Of a stretch of 64,000 nucleotides of DNA, positions 31,328 to 40,299 are shown in pieces. The stretch comes from Solirubrobacteraceae bacterium (GTDB lineage Bacteria > Actinomycetota > Thermoleophilia > Solirubrobacterales > Solirubrobacteraceae). Below the pieces are notes generated by a model. The model saw only the letters and a program-made list of their open reading frames with translations, searched no databases and was not told the origin of the DNA. Position 1 is the first letter of the stretch. The number at the start of each line of letters is the position of its first letter. Location: the NCBI GenBank assembly GCA_025934395.1, contig JAICYC010000001.1, forward strand, positions 59,985-123,984. Direction: 5' to 3'. A program made the position numbers and the translations under genes.

Positions 31328-32308
31328 GTGCTCGCGTTCCTGCCCAGCCCGTCGAGCAATGGTGTCCATCTCGGCCCGTTCTTCCTACATGCCTACGGCA
31401 TTGCCTATGCGTTCGCCGTGGTCGCGGCCGTCGCTATCACGGCGCACCGTTGGCAGGCGAAGGGCGGCGGCCGCGAGCTCGTCTACGAGGTGGCGCTGTG
31501 GGGCTTCCCGGCCGGCGTCATCGGTGGGCGCCTCTACTTCCTCGCGACGAGCTGGAACGAAGTCCCGCCGCACTGGTGGGGACCGCTCGCTATCTGGGAG
31601 GGAGGCCTCGGCATCTGGGGCGGCATCGCCGCCGGCACCCTTGTGGGACTATGGGTGCTGCGACGGCGCCGCGCGAACATCCCCGCCTTCATGGACGCCG
31701 CCGCACCAGCACTGCTCGTCGCGCAGGCGATCGGCCGCATCGGCAACTACTTCAACCAGGAGCTGTTCGGCGGCCCCACGACGCTGCCCTGGGGGCTCGA
31801 GATCAGCCCCGCACATCGGCCCCCTGGGTATGCGCAGTACGCCACCTTCCACCCGACGTTCCTGTACGAGCTGATCTGGAACCTGCTGCTCGCCGGCGCG
31901 CTCGTCTGGCTCGGCCGCCACCGCCACATCCGCGCGCCCGGCCTGTTCGCGCTCTACGTGGCCGGGTACTCATTCGCGCGGATCGGCGAGGAGCTGCTTC
32001 GCGTCGACCCCGCACACCACCTCCTCGGGCTCCGACTGAACCTCTACGTCGCCACGATCCTGTGCCTCGCGGGCCTCGCGTGGTTCCTGCGCATCCAGCG
32101 CGTCCGCGTCCGCGGGAGGACTGTTCGCCGCGGTGGAGCGCTGCTCGCAGCCGGCGGCGCGCTGGCGCTCGCCGGCTGCGGCCAAGCAGGACATACGGAC
32201 GGGCAGAAACCGACGAGTCGAGCGCCGGCTGAATCGAGTGCGAGCCTGATCGCAGCGCGCGTGAACACCCCGGGGCGTGGCCGCGCTCCCGCATCCCGTC
32301 GAGCGTAA
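31328..32308 (+). CDS. lgt: Prolipoprotein diacylglyceryl transferase with extra C-terminal lipobox
   Basis: 326 residues from GTG at 31328. Lgt hallmarks are LHAYGIAYAF, the IWEGGLGIWGGIAAG segment, RIGNYFNQELFG and HPTFLYE across ~7 helices. Lgt transfers diacylglycerol from phosphatidylglycerol to the lipobox cysteine. After the last helix (about 255) the reading frame runs into RRGGALLAAGGALALAGCGQAG, itself a perfect lipoprotein signal, and a 46-residue tail. This looks like an Lgt fused to the start of a small lipoprotein. Sense seems to continue in another frame up to the TGA near 32371 (see findings). It is an extra Lgt carried on the island. Confidence 0.85.
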   Translation: MLAFLPSPSSNGVHLGPFFLHAYGIAYAFAVVAAVAITAHRWQAKGGGRELVYEVALWGFPAGVIGGRLYFLATSWNEVPPHWWGPLAIWEGGLGIWGGIAAGTLVGLWVLRRRRANIPAFMDAAAPALLVAQAIGRIGNYFNQELFGGPTTLPWGLEISPAHRPPGYAQYATFHPTFLYELIWNLLLAGALVWLGRHRHIRAPGLFALYVAGYSFARIGEELLRVDPAHHLLGLRLNLYVATILCLAGLAWFLRIQRVRVRGRTVRRGGALLAAGGALALAGCGQAGHTDGQKPTSRAPAESSASLIAARVNTPGRGRAPASRRA

Positions 32309-32519
32309 AGGGACCTACTCCGGCTACGCAGTGCAGACGAAGGGCCGGACCGTCGGCGAACCGAACAACTGAACAGCGCAGTTGCGGTCAAGTGTGATCG
32401 TCCGAGCACAGACGGCCGCAGCGTCACTAGCCTGCGTGTCTATGGCGCAAACGGAGCCCGACCTTCATCGTCACGGCAAGCGCAGATGGATCGATCGGGG
32501 TGCGCCAGCCGCGGCAGGT

Positions 32520-33872
32520 TCAATGGCTCGCCTGGGTTTTCGCCGATACGGGTGCGGCAACCTCGAGGCGACGGACGTCGGCCTCGAGCCCCTGGCGGCG
32601 CCCGACGAGGAGATAGGGGCTCATCGGCCCCTTGCCCTTGACATCGATGGTGCCGCGCGGGTGAAGCTCGTACAGGGGGCGAAGGCGCTCATGCATTCGC
32701 TCGGTGACCTGGATTGTGCCGGGAAGAGCGTGGGACTCCATGCGGCTGGCGGTGTTCACGGTGTCGCCCCAGAGGTCGTAGATGAACTTCGCGCGGCCGA
32801 TCACCCCGGCGACGACGGGTCCACTGTCGATGCCGATCCGCACCTCGAGCACGAGTCCGGTCTCGATTGCGAGGCTCGCGACCTCCGGTCCCATGTCGAG
32901 CGCCATCTCCGCGATCGCCTCGACATGGTCCTCGCGTGGCAGCGGGATGCCGCTCGCGACCATGTAGGCGTCTCCGATCGTCTTTATCTTCTCGACGCCA
33001 TGCTCGGCGGCGAGGGCGTCCCAGCGAGCGAACACGCGGTCGAGCAGCTCCACGAGCTCCTCGGCTGAGAGCTTCTCGGAAAGCGGGGTGAAGCCGACGA
33101 TGTCGGCGAAGAGCACGCTCACGCTCGGACAGGCGTCGGCGATGACGCGTTCCTCAGCCTTCAGACGCGCGGCAACGGGCGCGGGCAGCACGTTCAGGAG
33201 AAGGCGCTCGGACTTCGCCTGCTCGAGCTCGAGCTCGCGGTGTTGATGCGCAAGTTCGGCCAGCGCCTGCTCGCGCCCGCGTATGAAGTACTGAAGCAGC
33301 GCGTAGGCCGTCGTCGTGACGCCGACGACGTTGAGCGCAAAGAACGCGATCACCAGGGCGCTCGGGAGAGCCGGTGCCCCGGCGCTCAACGTCGGGTCGA
33401 TCGCGGCGGAGATCCCTACCAGCCCGACGAATGCCAGGAACCAGGGTAGGGCCTGTCGGGCGCCGACGAACAGCAGGGCGCCGAGGGGCGCGGTAAACGC
33501 CCACAGGGACACGACCGACGAATTGGCAAATCCGCCCAGGCTCCATTGCAGCGCGAATGGCAACGCCAGGCTCATCCACAGTTGGCTGCGCCGAAACAGG
33601 AGGTAGCGTTGCGTGCGCGCGAAGACGTAGATGCTCGCTACCGACGCAAGCTGATACGAGAAGGGGATCACGGCCGAAAGCCAAAGCCCGAGGGCCGCGT
33701 ACGTCGCGATCCAAACGCAAGCGAGGGTCGCCATCAGCGTCGAGGAGAGGACGAGGACGGCCTTGCGCAGGCGGAGCTCTTCCGAGTCCTGCGCGCCGGC
33801 ACCGATCTCAGCGAGCCTGCGCACCTTCGCGTACCACGCGTGTGCCCTTTGGTGTGGCGCGCGGGGTGCCAT
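32520..33872 (-). CDS. Class III adenylate/guanylate cyclase with membrane domain
   Basis: 450 residues. Six hydrophobic segments fill residues ~35-200. A short coiled coil (RGREQALAELAHQHRELELEQAKSERLLLNVLP) leads to a cyclase homology domain with both metal aspartates (LFADIVGFTPLSE and IKTIGDAYMVASG) and YDLWGDTVNTASRM. It makes cAMP or cGMP from NTP; the membrane part likely senses something. It is last in a five-gene leftward operon that begins with an ArsR-rhodanese regulator, 11 bp after a methyltransferase gene. Confidence 0.85.
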   Translation of the reverse strand: MAPRAPHQRAHAWYAKVRRLAEIGAGAQDSEELRLRKAVLVLSSTLMATLACVWIATYAALGLWLSAVIPFSYQLASVASIYVFARTQRYLLFRRSQLWMSLALPFALQWSLGGFANSSVVSLWAFTAPLGALLFVGARQALPWFLAFVGLVGISAAIDPTLSAGAPALPSALVIAFFALNVVGVTTTAYALLQYFIRGREQALAELAHQHRELELEQAKSERLLLNVLPAPVAARLKAEERVIADACPSVSVLFADIVGFTPLSEKLSAEELVELLDRVFARWDALAAEHGVEKIKTIGDAYMVASGIPLPREDHVEAIAEMALDMGPEVASLAIETGLVLEVRIGIDSGPVVAGVIGRAKFIYDLWGDTVNTASRMESHALPGTIQVTERMHERLRPLYELHPRGTIDVKGKGPMSPYLLVGRRQGLEADVRRLEVAAPVSAKTQASH

Positions 33873-33883
33873 AGGGTGACCGA

Positions 33884-34696
33884 TCACACCTGAACGGTCA
33901 CGCGCAGGAAGACCGCCGGAATGGAAGTCGCGTCCGGGCTTGGGCTCGTGTTCTGGCTGATGAAGAGCTCCTCCAGCTCGGCCTGCAGATCGTCCTCGCG
34001 CCCGTTTGCCGCGGCGGCCTCGAAGGCGTTCATCGTCGGCCCGTAGTAGGTCCTGAATGCCGCGAGCAGTTCCGATGGCGTGCCCGGGAAGTTGAACGTG
34101 TAGGTGTCGCGCTCGAAGGAGATCTGCTCCTTCGGTACTCCCGCGCCTGCAAACCGCTCGGTCACGTTGTCCTCCACGCCCCAGGTCATGGGACTGACGA
34201 AACCCTCGGGCGGGGGAGGCGAGTACGAGGCACTGATCTTCAATATCTGCGCCACGAGCGTCGGATCGTTGGGGATCCAATTCCCCATCACCACCCGGCC
34301 GCCCGATCGCGTTACGCGGACCATCTCTTTAGCCACGTCCGACGGCTTTGGCGCGAACATCGCTCCGAAGATGCTCATCGTCAAGTCGAACCTGTCGCCC
34401 TCCAGGTCGAGCAGATCAGACGCATCGCCCTCCTGGAATCTGCAGTTTGAGAGGCCGAGGCTCTGAGCGCGGGTGTTGCCCGCCTCGACGAGGTTGCTGG
34501 CGATATCGACGCCGAGGACCTCTGCCCCGAGTTTCGCGGCGGGAACCGCTGTTGTGCCGTCTCCGCAGCCGAGGTCGAGGACCTCGAGTCCGCTGGTGAT
34601 GCCCACCCGTTCGACGAGCGCCTCGCCGCTCTCGCGCATGCTCGCAGCGATGCGCGTGAAGTCGCCCTTCTCCCAAAGCGCTTTGTTCGGATTCAT
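33884..34696 (-). CDS. SAM-dependent methyltransferase
   Basis: 270 residues from ATG at 34696 (AAAGGAA upstream). Motif I VLDLGCGDGTTAVPAAKLG, acidic LGVDIASNLVEAG, CRFQEGDASDLLDLEGDRFD, then TRSGGRVVMGNWIPND. The C-terminal FRTYYGPTMNAFEAAAANGREDDLQAELEELF resembles UbiE/type-11 methyltransferases from this phylum. Fourth gene of the ArsR-rhodanese operon. Substrate unknown. Confidence 0.82.
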   Translation of the reverse strand: MNPNKALWEKGDFTRIAASMRESGEALVERVGITSGLEVLDLGCGDGTTAVPAAKLGAEVLGVDIASNLVEAGNTRAQSLGLSNCRFQEGDASDLLDLEGDRFDLTMSIFGAMFAPKPSDVAKEMVRVTRSGGRVVMGNWIPNDPTLVAQILKISASYSPPPPEGFVSPMTWGVEDNVTERFAGAGVPKEQISFERDTYTFNFPGTPSELLAAFRTYYGPTMNAFEAAAANGREDDLQAELEELFISQNTSPSPDATSIPAVFLRVTVQV

Positions 34697-34716
34697 CGGC
34701 TCGGTTCCTTTCGTAG

Positions 34717-35205
34717 TTAGATGGCGGTCGGCGCCTTGCGCGCCGTGCGACGCTCCCACCAGGCGAACAGCTCGGATGGAATGCAGAGATTCGCGACGGT
34801 CACGGCGCCGCACGCCGCGACGAGCAGACCCCCGAGCACCAGGCCGGCCGTCGCCGCGCCAGCGGAAAGCAGGACCCCGACGCTCGCCAGCCAGACGGTC
34901 GCGAGCTTGAACGCGTGGCGACGTCGTGGCGGGTTGGGCGGCAGCACCGGGCCGCCGAGCGGGTGACGCACGACGCGGTTCCAGAGATGGTCGAAGGGGT
35001 GGCGCGCACTGAAACCGGCAACCACGCCGACCCCCGATAGGGCGAAGACCATAACCGGCGACTGCAGTGCGAGCGCGGCGACGACGAGCGCCAAGCACAG
35101 CCCGGTCGAGAAGCGCAGAGCAACGAAGAGCTCGCGGCGCTCGGCGTCGCCCAGGCAGTAGCCCTGTGTGGTGAGGTTGGAGCGCATCCACGCGCAGGTG
35201 CTCAT
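34717..35205 (-). CDS. DUF4395 membrane protein
   Basis: 162 residues. The family pattern is FSARHPFDHLWNRVVRHPLGGPVLPPNPPRRRHAFKLATVWLA, with two helices on each side. DUF4395 proteins are often linked to rhodanese, thioredoxin or sulfur-handling genes, which fits the ArsR-rhodanese operon; their role is not established. Gaps of 20-23 bp to both neighbours indicate one transcript. Confidence 0.8.
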   Translation of the reverse strand: MSTCAWMRSNLTTQGYCLGDAERRELFVALRFSTGLCLALVVAALALQSPVMVFALSGVGVVAGFSARHPFDHLWNRVVRHPLGGPVLPPNPPRRRHAFKLATVWLASVGVLLSAGAATAGLVLGGLLVAACGAVTVANLCIPSELFAWWERRTARKAPTAI

Positions 35206-35228
35206 CTCGTTTCCCCCTTTGCTTGTGG

Positions 35229-36008
35229 TCAGCGCCGCCGAGCGAGCAGCGAGATGCTCGTCACGCCGTACCTGCGCGTCGCGTCATCGGCGCGCTCGGA
35301 GACGAACCGGTAGGCGCTGTTCTCGCGCCAGGCCTCGACATCGAAGCCGGCAGCTTCGATCGTCTCGCGGTAGCCGTCGCGCTGCATCGCGCCGCCGATG
35401 CAGGCGGCCCACAGCGCCGCGTCGCAGGTCACGCCCTCGGGCAACTGCTCGGCCGTGACGATGTCGGCGAGCGCCAAGCGACCGCCGGGACGGAGCGCGC
35501 GGGCCGCGGCGGCGAACACCGCAGGCTTGTCGGGGGAGAGGTTGATGACGCCGTTCGAGATCACGCAGTCGAACGTCGCGTCGTCGACCGGTGGGCGCTC
35601 GATGTAAGCATCTTGGAACTCGACGTTTGAGAACTCGCCCTCGGCGGCAAGGCGTCGCGCCTTGGCCAGCTGCGCGTCGGTCATGTCGATCCCCACGACG
35701 CGCCCGCTGGCGCCCGCCAGCGCCGCGGCCAGCAAGCTGTCCATGCCAGAGCCGCTGCCGAGATCCATCACCGACTCGCCCGGCACGATCGCCGCGAGGT
35801 CGAGGAAGTAGCCCACGCCGGCGAACGACTCGATCGCCTGCGCCGGGATCTGGTCGAGCGCGGCGGGCGGGTAGCCGAGTCGCTCGGCCAGCGCTCGCCC
35901 GGTCTCGAAGTGAAACTTGTTGCCCGCTTCGAGCGCGACCTCCTCGTACATGCGCTTGACGCGTTGCTCCAGCTCGCCGGTGTCCAGCTGGGATTCCGTC
36001 GTGGTCAT
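35229..36008 (-). CDS. ArsM-like SAM methyltransferase
   Basis: 259 residues from ATG at 36008, overlapping the ArsR-rhodanese stop (ATGA). Motif I VMDLGSGSGMDSLLAAALAG, VGIDMTDAQLAKARRLA, FDCVISNGVINLSPDKPAVFAAAARALRPGGRLALADIV, and LPEGVTCDAALWAACIGGAM, which resembles the arsenite methyltransferase region with its two cysteines. The N-terminal cysteine of classical ArsM is not evident. It may methylate arsenite or another thiophilic substrate. Immediate coupling to an ArsR-type repressor supports metalloid or sulfur stress. Confidence 0.78.
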   Translation of the reverse strand: MTTTESQLDTGELEQRVKRMYEEVALEAGNKFHFETGRALAERLGYPPAALDQIPAQAIESFAGVGYFLDLAAIVPGESVMDLGSGSGMDSLLAAALAGASGRVVGIDMTDAQLAKARRLAAEGEFSNVEFQDAYIERPPVDDATFDCVISNGVINLSPDKPAVFAAAARALRPGGRLALADIVTAEQLPEGVTCDAALWAACIGGAMQRDGYRETIEAAGFDVEAWRENSAYRFVSERADDATRRYGVTSISLLARRR

Positions 36009-36682
36009 GCCGCTCTCCTTCTGGTCTTGGCCTTCTTGCCATTGGTCTCGGCGAGTCGCCATTCTGGCCAGCCGTCCTCGAGACGCAGCGCCGAGCGTCC
36101 GGCCTCCTGCAGCTCGCGTACTGCCTCATGCGCGTAGGCGCAGAACGGGCCGCGGCAGTAGGCGACGATGTCGCGGTCCTCGGGCAGCTCGGCGATCCGC
36201 TGCGCGAGCTCCTCCAGCGGGATCGAGCGCGCGCCGTCGATGTGCCCCGCGGCGAACTCCTCCTCGGGCCGCACGTCGACGAGCACAACGTCGCCGCGCT
36301 TGAGTCTTTGAAGGAGCTCCTCGCGGCCGATCGCCTCGACGGGCTCGCCCAGGTAGTCACGTGCCGCGCGCTCGACCTCGGCCAGCCGCGCGGCTGACGC
36401 GCCTCGCAGCGCCAGCCACAGGCCGAGCACATCCTCGCCCGCGAGCGCGTAGCGCACGCTGGTGCCCTCGCGCTCTCGCGTGACCACGCCCGCCGCGTGC
36501 AGCGCCTGCAGGTGCTGCGAAGTGTTTGCGCTCGATTGCTCGCTCGCACGCGCGAGCTCCTCGACGGTGCGCGGTCCCTGTGCCAGTAGGTCGAGCAGCT
36601 CGAGCCGGCGCGGGCTGGCGAACGCCTTTCCCATCAGCGCGATCGCCTCGAACAGGGTGTCCTTGGTGCGCCGGTCTCCCAT
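36005..36682 (-). CDS. ArsR-family repressor fused to rhodanese domain
   Basis: 225 residues. ArsR winged helix at about 12-105 (ASPRRLELLDLLAQGPRTVEELARASEQSSANTSQHLQALHAAGVVTREREGTSVRYAL). A rhodanese domain follows (about 115-215) with active-site Cys176-RGPF-Cys181 in VAYCRGPFCAYA. Such fusions likely sense persulfide or related sulfur species. It heads a leftward operon (methyltransferase, DUF4395, methyltransferase, cyclase) and is divergent from a persulfide-dioxygenase-like gene, so it probably controls both. Confidence 0.88.
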   Translation of the reverse strand: MGDRRTKDTLFEAIALMGKAFASPRRLELLDLLAQGPRTVEELARASEQSSANTSQHLQALHAAGVVTREREGTSVRYALAGEDVLGLWLALRGASAARLAEVERAARDYLGEPVEAIGREELLQRLKRGDVVLVDVRPEEEFAAGHIDGARSIPLEELAQRIAELPEDRDIVAYCRGPFCAYAHEAVRELQEAGRSALRLEDGWPEWRLAETNGKKAKTRRRAA

Positions 36683-36687
36683 GGTTG

Positions 36688-36710
36688 TTATTCAATAGAA
36701 CAATTGATAA
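36688..36710. promoter_or_regulatory. ArsR-type operator
   Basis: TTATTCAAT-AGAAC-AATTGATAA is a near-perfect inverted repeat (one offset base) in an AT-rich 64-bp gap between the ArsR-rhodanese gene and the divergent beta-lactamase-fold gene. It begins 6 bases from the ArsR start codon. Confidence 0.6.
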
Positions 36711-36746
36711 CTTGTCAAGGCCAATCTCGGACCTGGAGGTCAAAGC

Positions 36747-37511
36747 GTGTATTTCCGACAGCTGCTCAACGATGAGACCGCCTGCGCCTCCTACCTGCTC
36801 GGCTGCAAGACCTATCGCCAGTTCGCCGTGGTGGACCCGCACGTCGACCTGGTCGATCGGTACATCGCGCTCGCCGAGGGACAGGGCATGCCGATCGTGG
36901 CGGTGTTCGAGACCCACGTGCAGGCCGACCACGTCTCGGGCCTGCCCGAGCTCGTGGCGCGCACCGGGGCAACCGCCTATCTGCCCGAGGGTGCCGGCGT
37001 GGACTTCGAGCATCACGCGCTTGGCGATCGGGAGGTGGTCAAGCTCGGCAACACAGAGCTTCAGGCGATCGCGACTCCCGGACATGCGCTGGCCCACCAC
37101 GCCTACCTCGTCACCGACCGCACGCGCGCGCAGGAGCCGTGGCTGGTGCTCAGCGGCGATGCGCTGCTCGCCGGCGACGCGGGACGCCCGGACCTGCACG
37201 CGAGCGGCGAGGAGACGGTCGATTCGATGGCACGCGCGCTGTACCGCTCGCTCACCGATAGGTTGCTGACGCTCCCCGACCACGTGCTGCTCTATCCCGC
37301 GCACTACTCGGGGTCAGTGTGCGGGCGCGGCCTGTCGGCCAACCCGGCCACCACGATCGGCTTTGAGCGCCGCCACAACCCGGCGCTTCAGCACGACTCT
37401 GAGGACGCGTTCGTGCAGGCGCTGACCAGTGATATCCCACCGGCGCCGGAGCAGCAGGCCGCGATCCTCAAGGCCAACCGCAGCGGCAGCCCGATCGCCA
37501 AGTTTTCGTGA
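36747..37511 (+). CDS. Persulfide dioxygenase-like metallo-beta-lactamase protein
   Basis: 254 residues from GTG at 36747 (GGAGGT upstream). Metal motif THVQADHVSG (His57, Asp61, His62), the second His in TPGHALAHHAYL, and SGDALLAGDAGRPDL match the ETHE1/persulfide dioxygenase and BlhA-like group. These oxidise glutathione persulfide or hydrolyse thioesters. It lacks a fused rhodanese; the rhodanese is on the divergent regulator instead. The next gene (MFS) overlaps by 4 bases. Confidence 0.82.
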   Translation: MYFRQLLNDETACASYLLGCKTYRQFAVVDPHVDLVDRYIALAEGQGMPIVAVFETHVQADHVSGLPELVARTGATAYLPEGAGVDFEHHALGDREVVKLGNTELQAIATPGHALAHHAYLVTDRTRAQEPWLVLSGDALLAGDAGRPDLHASGEETVDSMARALYRSLTDRLLTLPDHVLLYPAHYSGSVCGRGLSANPATTIGFERRHNPALQHDSEDAFVQALTSDIPPAPEQQAAILKANRSGSPIAKFS

Positions 37512-38818
37512 GCGCGCAGCCTCGCCTCGGGCTGCGCGAGAACGCGGCGCAGTTCTCGCTGCTGGTCGCGATCAACGTCTTCGTCGGGGCGATGGTCGGC
37601 CTCGAGCGCTCAACCCTGCCGCTGATCGGACGCCAGGACTTCGGCCTGAGCTCAAGCGCAGCGGTCCTCACGTTCATCGTCGCCTTCGGCCTCACTAAGG
37701 CGCTGACGAACCTCGGTGCAGGGGCGCTGGCGCAGCGCGCCGGGCGCCGGCGGCTCCTGATCGCTGGCTGGGCGGTCGCGTTGCCGGTGCCGTTGCTGAT
37801 CGGGCTCGCGCCGAGCTGGGGCTGGATCGTCGCGGCCAACGCCCTGCTCGGCATCAACCAGGGCCTTGCCTGGTCGATGACCGTGGTGATGAAGATCGAC
37901 CTCGTCGGCCCGCGCCGCCGCGGGCTGGCGCTTGGCCTCAACGAGTCGGCCGGCTACGGCGGCGTCGCGCTCGCCGCTGGGCTGAGCGGCTGGCTTGCGG
38001 CCACGCTGGCCGCGCGCGACGTGCTGGTTGTCGCTGGGGCGGTCGTCGCCGTGGTGGGGTTCGTGCTGTCCGTGCTGTTCGTGCGCGACACCGCCGGGCA
38101 CGTCGCCCTGGAGCAGGCCGACCATCATCAAGGCGCCGACGGGGCGCCGCCGAGGCTACGCAGCGCGTTCGCACGCGCCAGCTATCGCGAGCCGGCTTTG
38201 CGGTCCTGCAGCCAGGCCGGGCTCGTCAACAACCTCAACGACGGCTTGGCGTGGGGATTGGTGCCGCTGTTCCTCGCCGCGCACGGAGCCGGCGTCGCGG
38301 ACATCGGACTGATTGCAGCCATCTATCCGGCCGTTTGGAGCGTGGCGCAAATCGCGACCGGTGCGTGGTCAGACTCGCTCGGGCGAAAGCCGCTGATCGC
38401 GGGCGGCATGCTCGTCCAAGCCCTCGCCTTGGCGCTGCTCGCACTCAGCGACGGCGCGCTCGCTCCCGCCGCCGGGGCGGCCGTCCTGCTCGGCCTCGGG
38501 ACCGCGATGGTCTACCCGACCCTGATTGCCGCGATCTCCGATGCGGTCACGCCGGTCGCACGCGCTCCCGTCGTCGGGGTCTATCGCTTCTGGCGCGACA
38601 TGGGCTACGTGTTTGGCGGCCTCATCGCCGGCACAGCCGCCGACGCGGTTGGCTACGGTGGCGCGATTGCGCTCGTGGCCGGGCTGACCGCTGCATCTGG
38701 CCTCTGGGTGCTGGGAGACATGCCGACTGACCGCCCGCGGCCTATCCCGGTGCCGGCGCACGGCCGCCGGTCACGCGCGCCTGAAGCAGCAGTTCAGCGG
38801 CCTGCGAAGGACACGTGA
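37508..38818 (+). CDS. MFS transporter
   Basis: 436 residues from GTG at 37508. Twelve helices; MFS loop motifs GALAQRAGRRRLLIAG and GAWSDSLGRKPLIAGG in the two halves. Co-transcribed with the persulfide-dioxygenase-like protein, it could export a sulfur or arsenic compound made by the neighbouring enzymes; this is inference. The tail after residue 410 is Pro/Arg-rich. Confidence 0.85.
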   Translation: MSAQPRLGLRENAAQFSLLVAINVFVGAMVGLERSTLPLIGRQDFGLSSSAAVLTFIVAFGLTKALTNLGAGALAQRAGRRRLLIAGWAVALPVPLLIGLAPSWGWIVAANALLGINQGLAWSMTVVMKIDLVGPRRRGLALGLNESAGYGGVALAAGLSGWLAATLAARDVLVVAGAVVAVVGFVLSVLFVRDTAGHVALEQADHHQGADGAPPRLRSAFARASYREPALRSCSQAGLVNNLNDGLAWGLVPLFLAAHGAGVADIGLIAAIYPAVWSVAQIATGAWSDSLGRKPLIAGGMLVQALALALLALSDGALAPAAGAAVLLGLGTAMVYPTLIAAISDAVTPVARAPVVGVYRFWRDMGYVFGGLIAGTAADAVGYGGAIALVAGLTAASGLWVLGDMPTDRPRPIPVPAHGRRSRAPEAAVQRPAKDT

Positions 38819-38857
38819 TCAGCGAGGCCACGGCCTCGACGGAGCCGCTCGTTGCGG

Positions 38858-39316
38858 TCACGCGGGTGAAGGGTTCGTCGCCTCCAGTCGTTCCTTGAGC
38901 TTGCGGCAGTTCGCGGGCATCTCTTTGCGCGCCTGACGACGGACGACTAGCGGGACGAGCAGCCTGCCGATGCCATGCCCCTCGAAGTCGACCGTGATTG
39001 TGAGGCGCGAGCGTCTGTTTGCGTCGAGCGGATCGACGGCGACGTCGACGGCCGCCCGGATCGGACCATCGATGCCGCGCACCCCCCAGGACGTAGGCGG
39101 ATCGAACGTCGTGACCTCCGAGGTCACCTCCCGCGCCGCACCGCCGATCCGGCGCGTCGTCGTGCACTTCGACCCGACGCTCGGGGACTTGCCGCCTTCC
39201 ATGCTGCCCCCAAGCACGCCCTCCTGCCACTCGGAGAACCTCGACGGATCCGTCACGTAGAAGAACACCTCATCAACGGGCCGCGCGACCTCGATGCTCG
39301 AGACGATCGGAGCCAT
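38858..39316 (-). CDS. SRPBCC-family protein
   Basis: 152 residues. START/polyketide-cyclase-like fold: VSSIEVARPVDEVFFYVTDPSRFSEWQEGV, central strands SKCTTTRRIGGAAREVTSEVTTFDPPTSWGVRG and the C-terminal helix LVPLVVRRQARKEMPANCRKLKERLE. Such proteins bind hydrophobic ligands. It is third in an ArsR-AHSA1-SRPBCC set. Confidence 0.8.
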   Translation of the reverse strand: MAPIVSSIEVARPVDEVFFYVTDPSRFSEWQEGVLGGSMEGGKSPSVGSKCTTTRRIGGAAREVTSEVTTFDPPTSWGVRGIDGPIRAAVDVAVDPLDANRRSRLTITVDFEGHGIGRLLVPLVVRRQARKEMPANCRKLKERLEATNPSPA

Positions 39317-39361
39317 CAGTGTTACCTCCTTCCGTTCGGCTGCTGAACCGTGTCGCCGTCC

Positions 39362-39841
39362 TCACCGAGCCACCACGTCGGCGAACCTGCGCAGGTAGGT
39401 CGGCCAGCCGCCCTCGTTGTCAACGCCTTCGCGGACCGCCTCCCAGCCGTCGCCGTGTCGGTCGAGCGCGCGGTGCTCGAGCTCGACTCGCGTGCGCTCA
39501 GGCGTCTCGGAAGCGAACCGCACCTCCACTTCGCTGGAACGCTCGGGGTCGGTCTCGATCTGCCACTGCGGGCTGATGTCCCAGCTGATCACGACCCTAT
39601 TCGGCGGCTCGTACGCGAGCACCCGCGCCCAGCGGCACACGCTGCCGTCGACGCCGCGGTCGTACACGTCGCCGCCCACGCGCGGCTCGAAGACCGTCTC
39701 CGCGATCTCCACGCTGAGCATGTTGTGCTCGGGCGGCTTGAAGCTGCCGAAGCCATCGGTGAAGACCGAGAAGGCACGCTCGATCGGTGCGTCGACGACG
39801 ATCTCATGACGGATCGAGGTTGCGGATGCCGGTGTGCTCAT
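39362..39841 (-). CDS. AHSA1-type SRPBCC protein
   Basis: 159 residues. IRHEIVVDAPIERAFSVFTDGFGSFKPPEHNML, GGDVYDRGVDGSVCRWARVLAYEPPNRVVISWDISPQW and VELEHRALDRHGDGWEAVREGVDNEGGWPTYLRRFADVV are typical of AHSA1-like proteins encoded next to ArsR regulators. The ligand is unknown. The start ATGA overlaps the ArsR stop. Confidence 0.85.
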   Translation of the reverse strand: MSTPASATSIRHEIVVDAPIERAFSVFTDGFGSFKPPEHNMLSVEIAETVFEPRVGGDVYDRGVDGSVCRWARVLAYEPPNRVVISWDISPQWQIETDPERSSEVEVRFASETPERTRVELEHRALDRHGDGWEAVREGVDNEGGWPTYLRRFADVVAR

Positions 39842-40158
39842 GGGACCTCCTCTTCGGGTTGCTCAACGGCGGCCTTGTAGGCCGTCAGGGCGCCGCTCCA
39901 AAACCGGTCGAGGTCCGCGCGAAGCTTGGCGAGCCCGTCTGTGTCGACGCGGTAGATGCTGCGGTTGCCGGCTCGCCGGTCGATGACAAGGCCTGCCTCC
40001 TTGAGCACCCTAAGGTGCTGCGAGACAGCGGGCCGGCTCACGGGCAGCCCAACAGCAAGCTCGCCGACCGCGCGTGGGCGTTCGGCGAGCCGCTCGAAGA
40101 TCGTTCTCCTGGTGTGATCCCCGAGTGCGGACCACGCGGCATGTTGGTAAGTAGACAC
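39838..40158 (-). CDS. ArsR-family regulator
   Basis: 106 residues from GTG at 40158. Winged helix TRRTIFERLAERPRAVGELAVGLPVSRPAVSQHLRVLKEAGLVIDRRAGNRSIYRVDTDGLAKLRADLDRFW. No metal-binding CxC; it belongs to the ArsR subgroup paired with AHSA1 proteins. TTAGGCTAA (40170-40178), a small palindrome just upstream, may be part of its operator. Confidence 0.87.
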   Translation of the reverse strand: MSTYQHAAWSALGDHTRRTIFERLAERPRAVGELAVGLPVSRPAVSQHLRVLKEAGLVIDRRAGNRSIYRVDTDGLAKLRADLDRFWSGALTAYKAAVEQPEEEVP

Positions 40159-40299
40159 GCACGGTAAGCTTAGGCTAACGAGCTTGGGGCGTCAATGGAA
40201 AACCGCGTCGGCCCCACAGCATGAGCCCCGGGTCCGCCGAGTAGAAGCGAGGCCAGACTGCGAGGGCCAAGGGTCTCTGGCCCGAGCGGCCGTGCTGCG

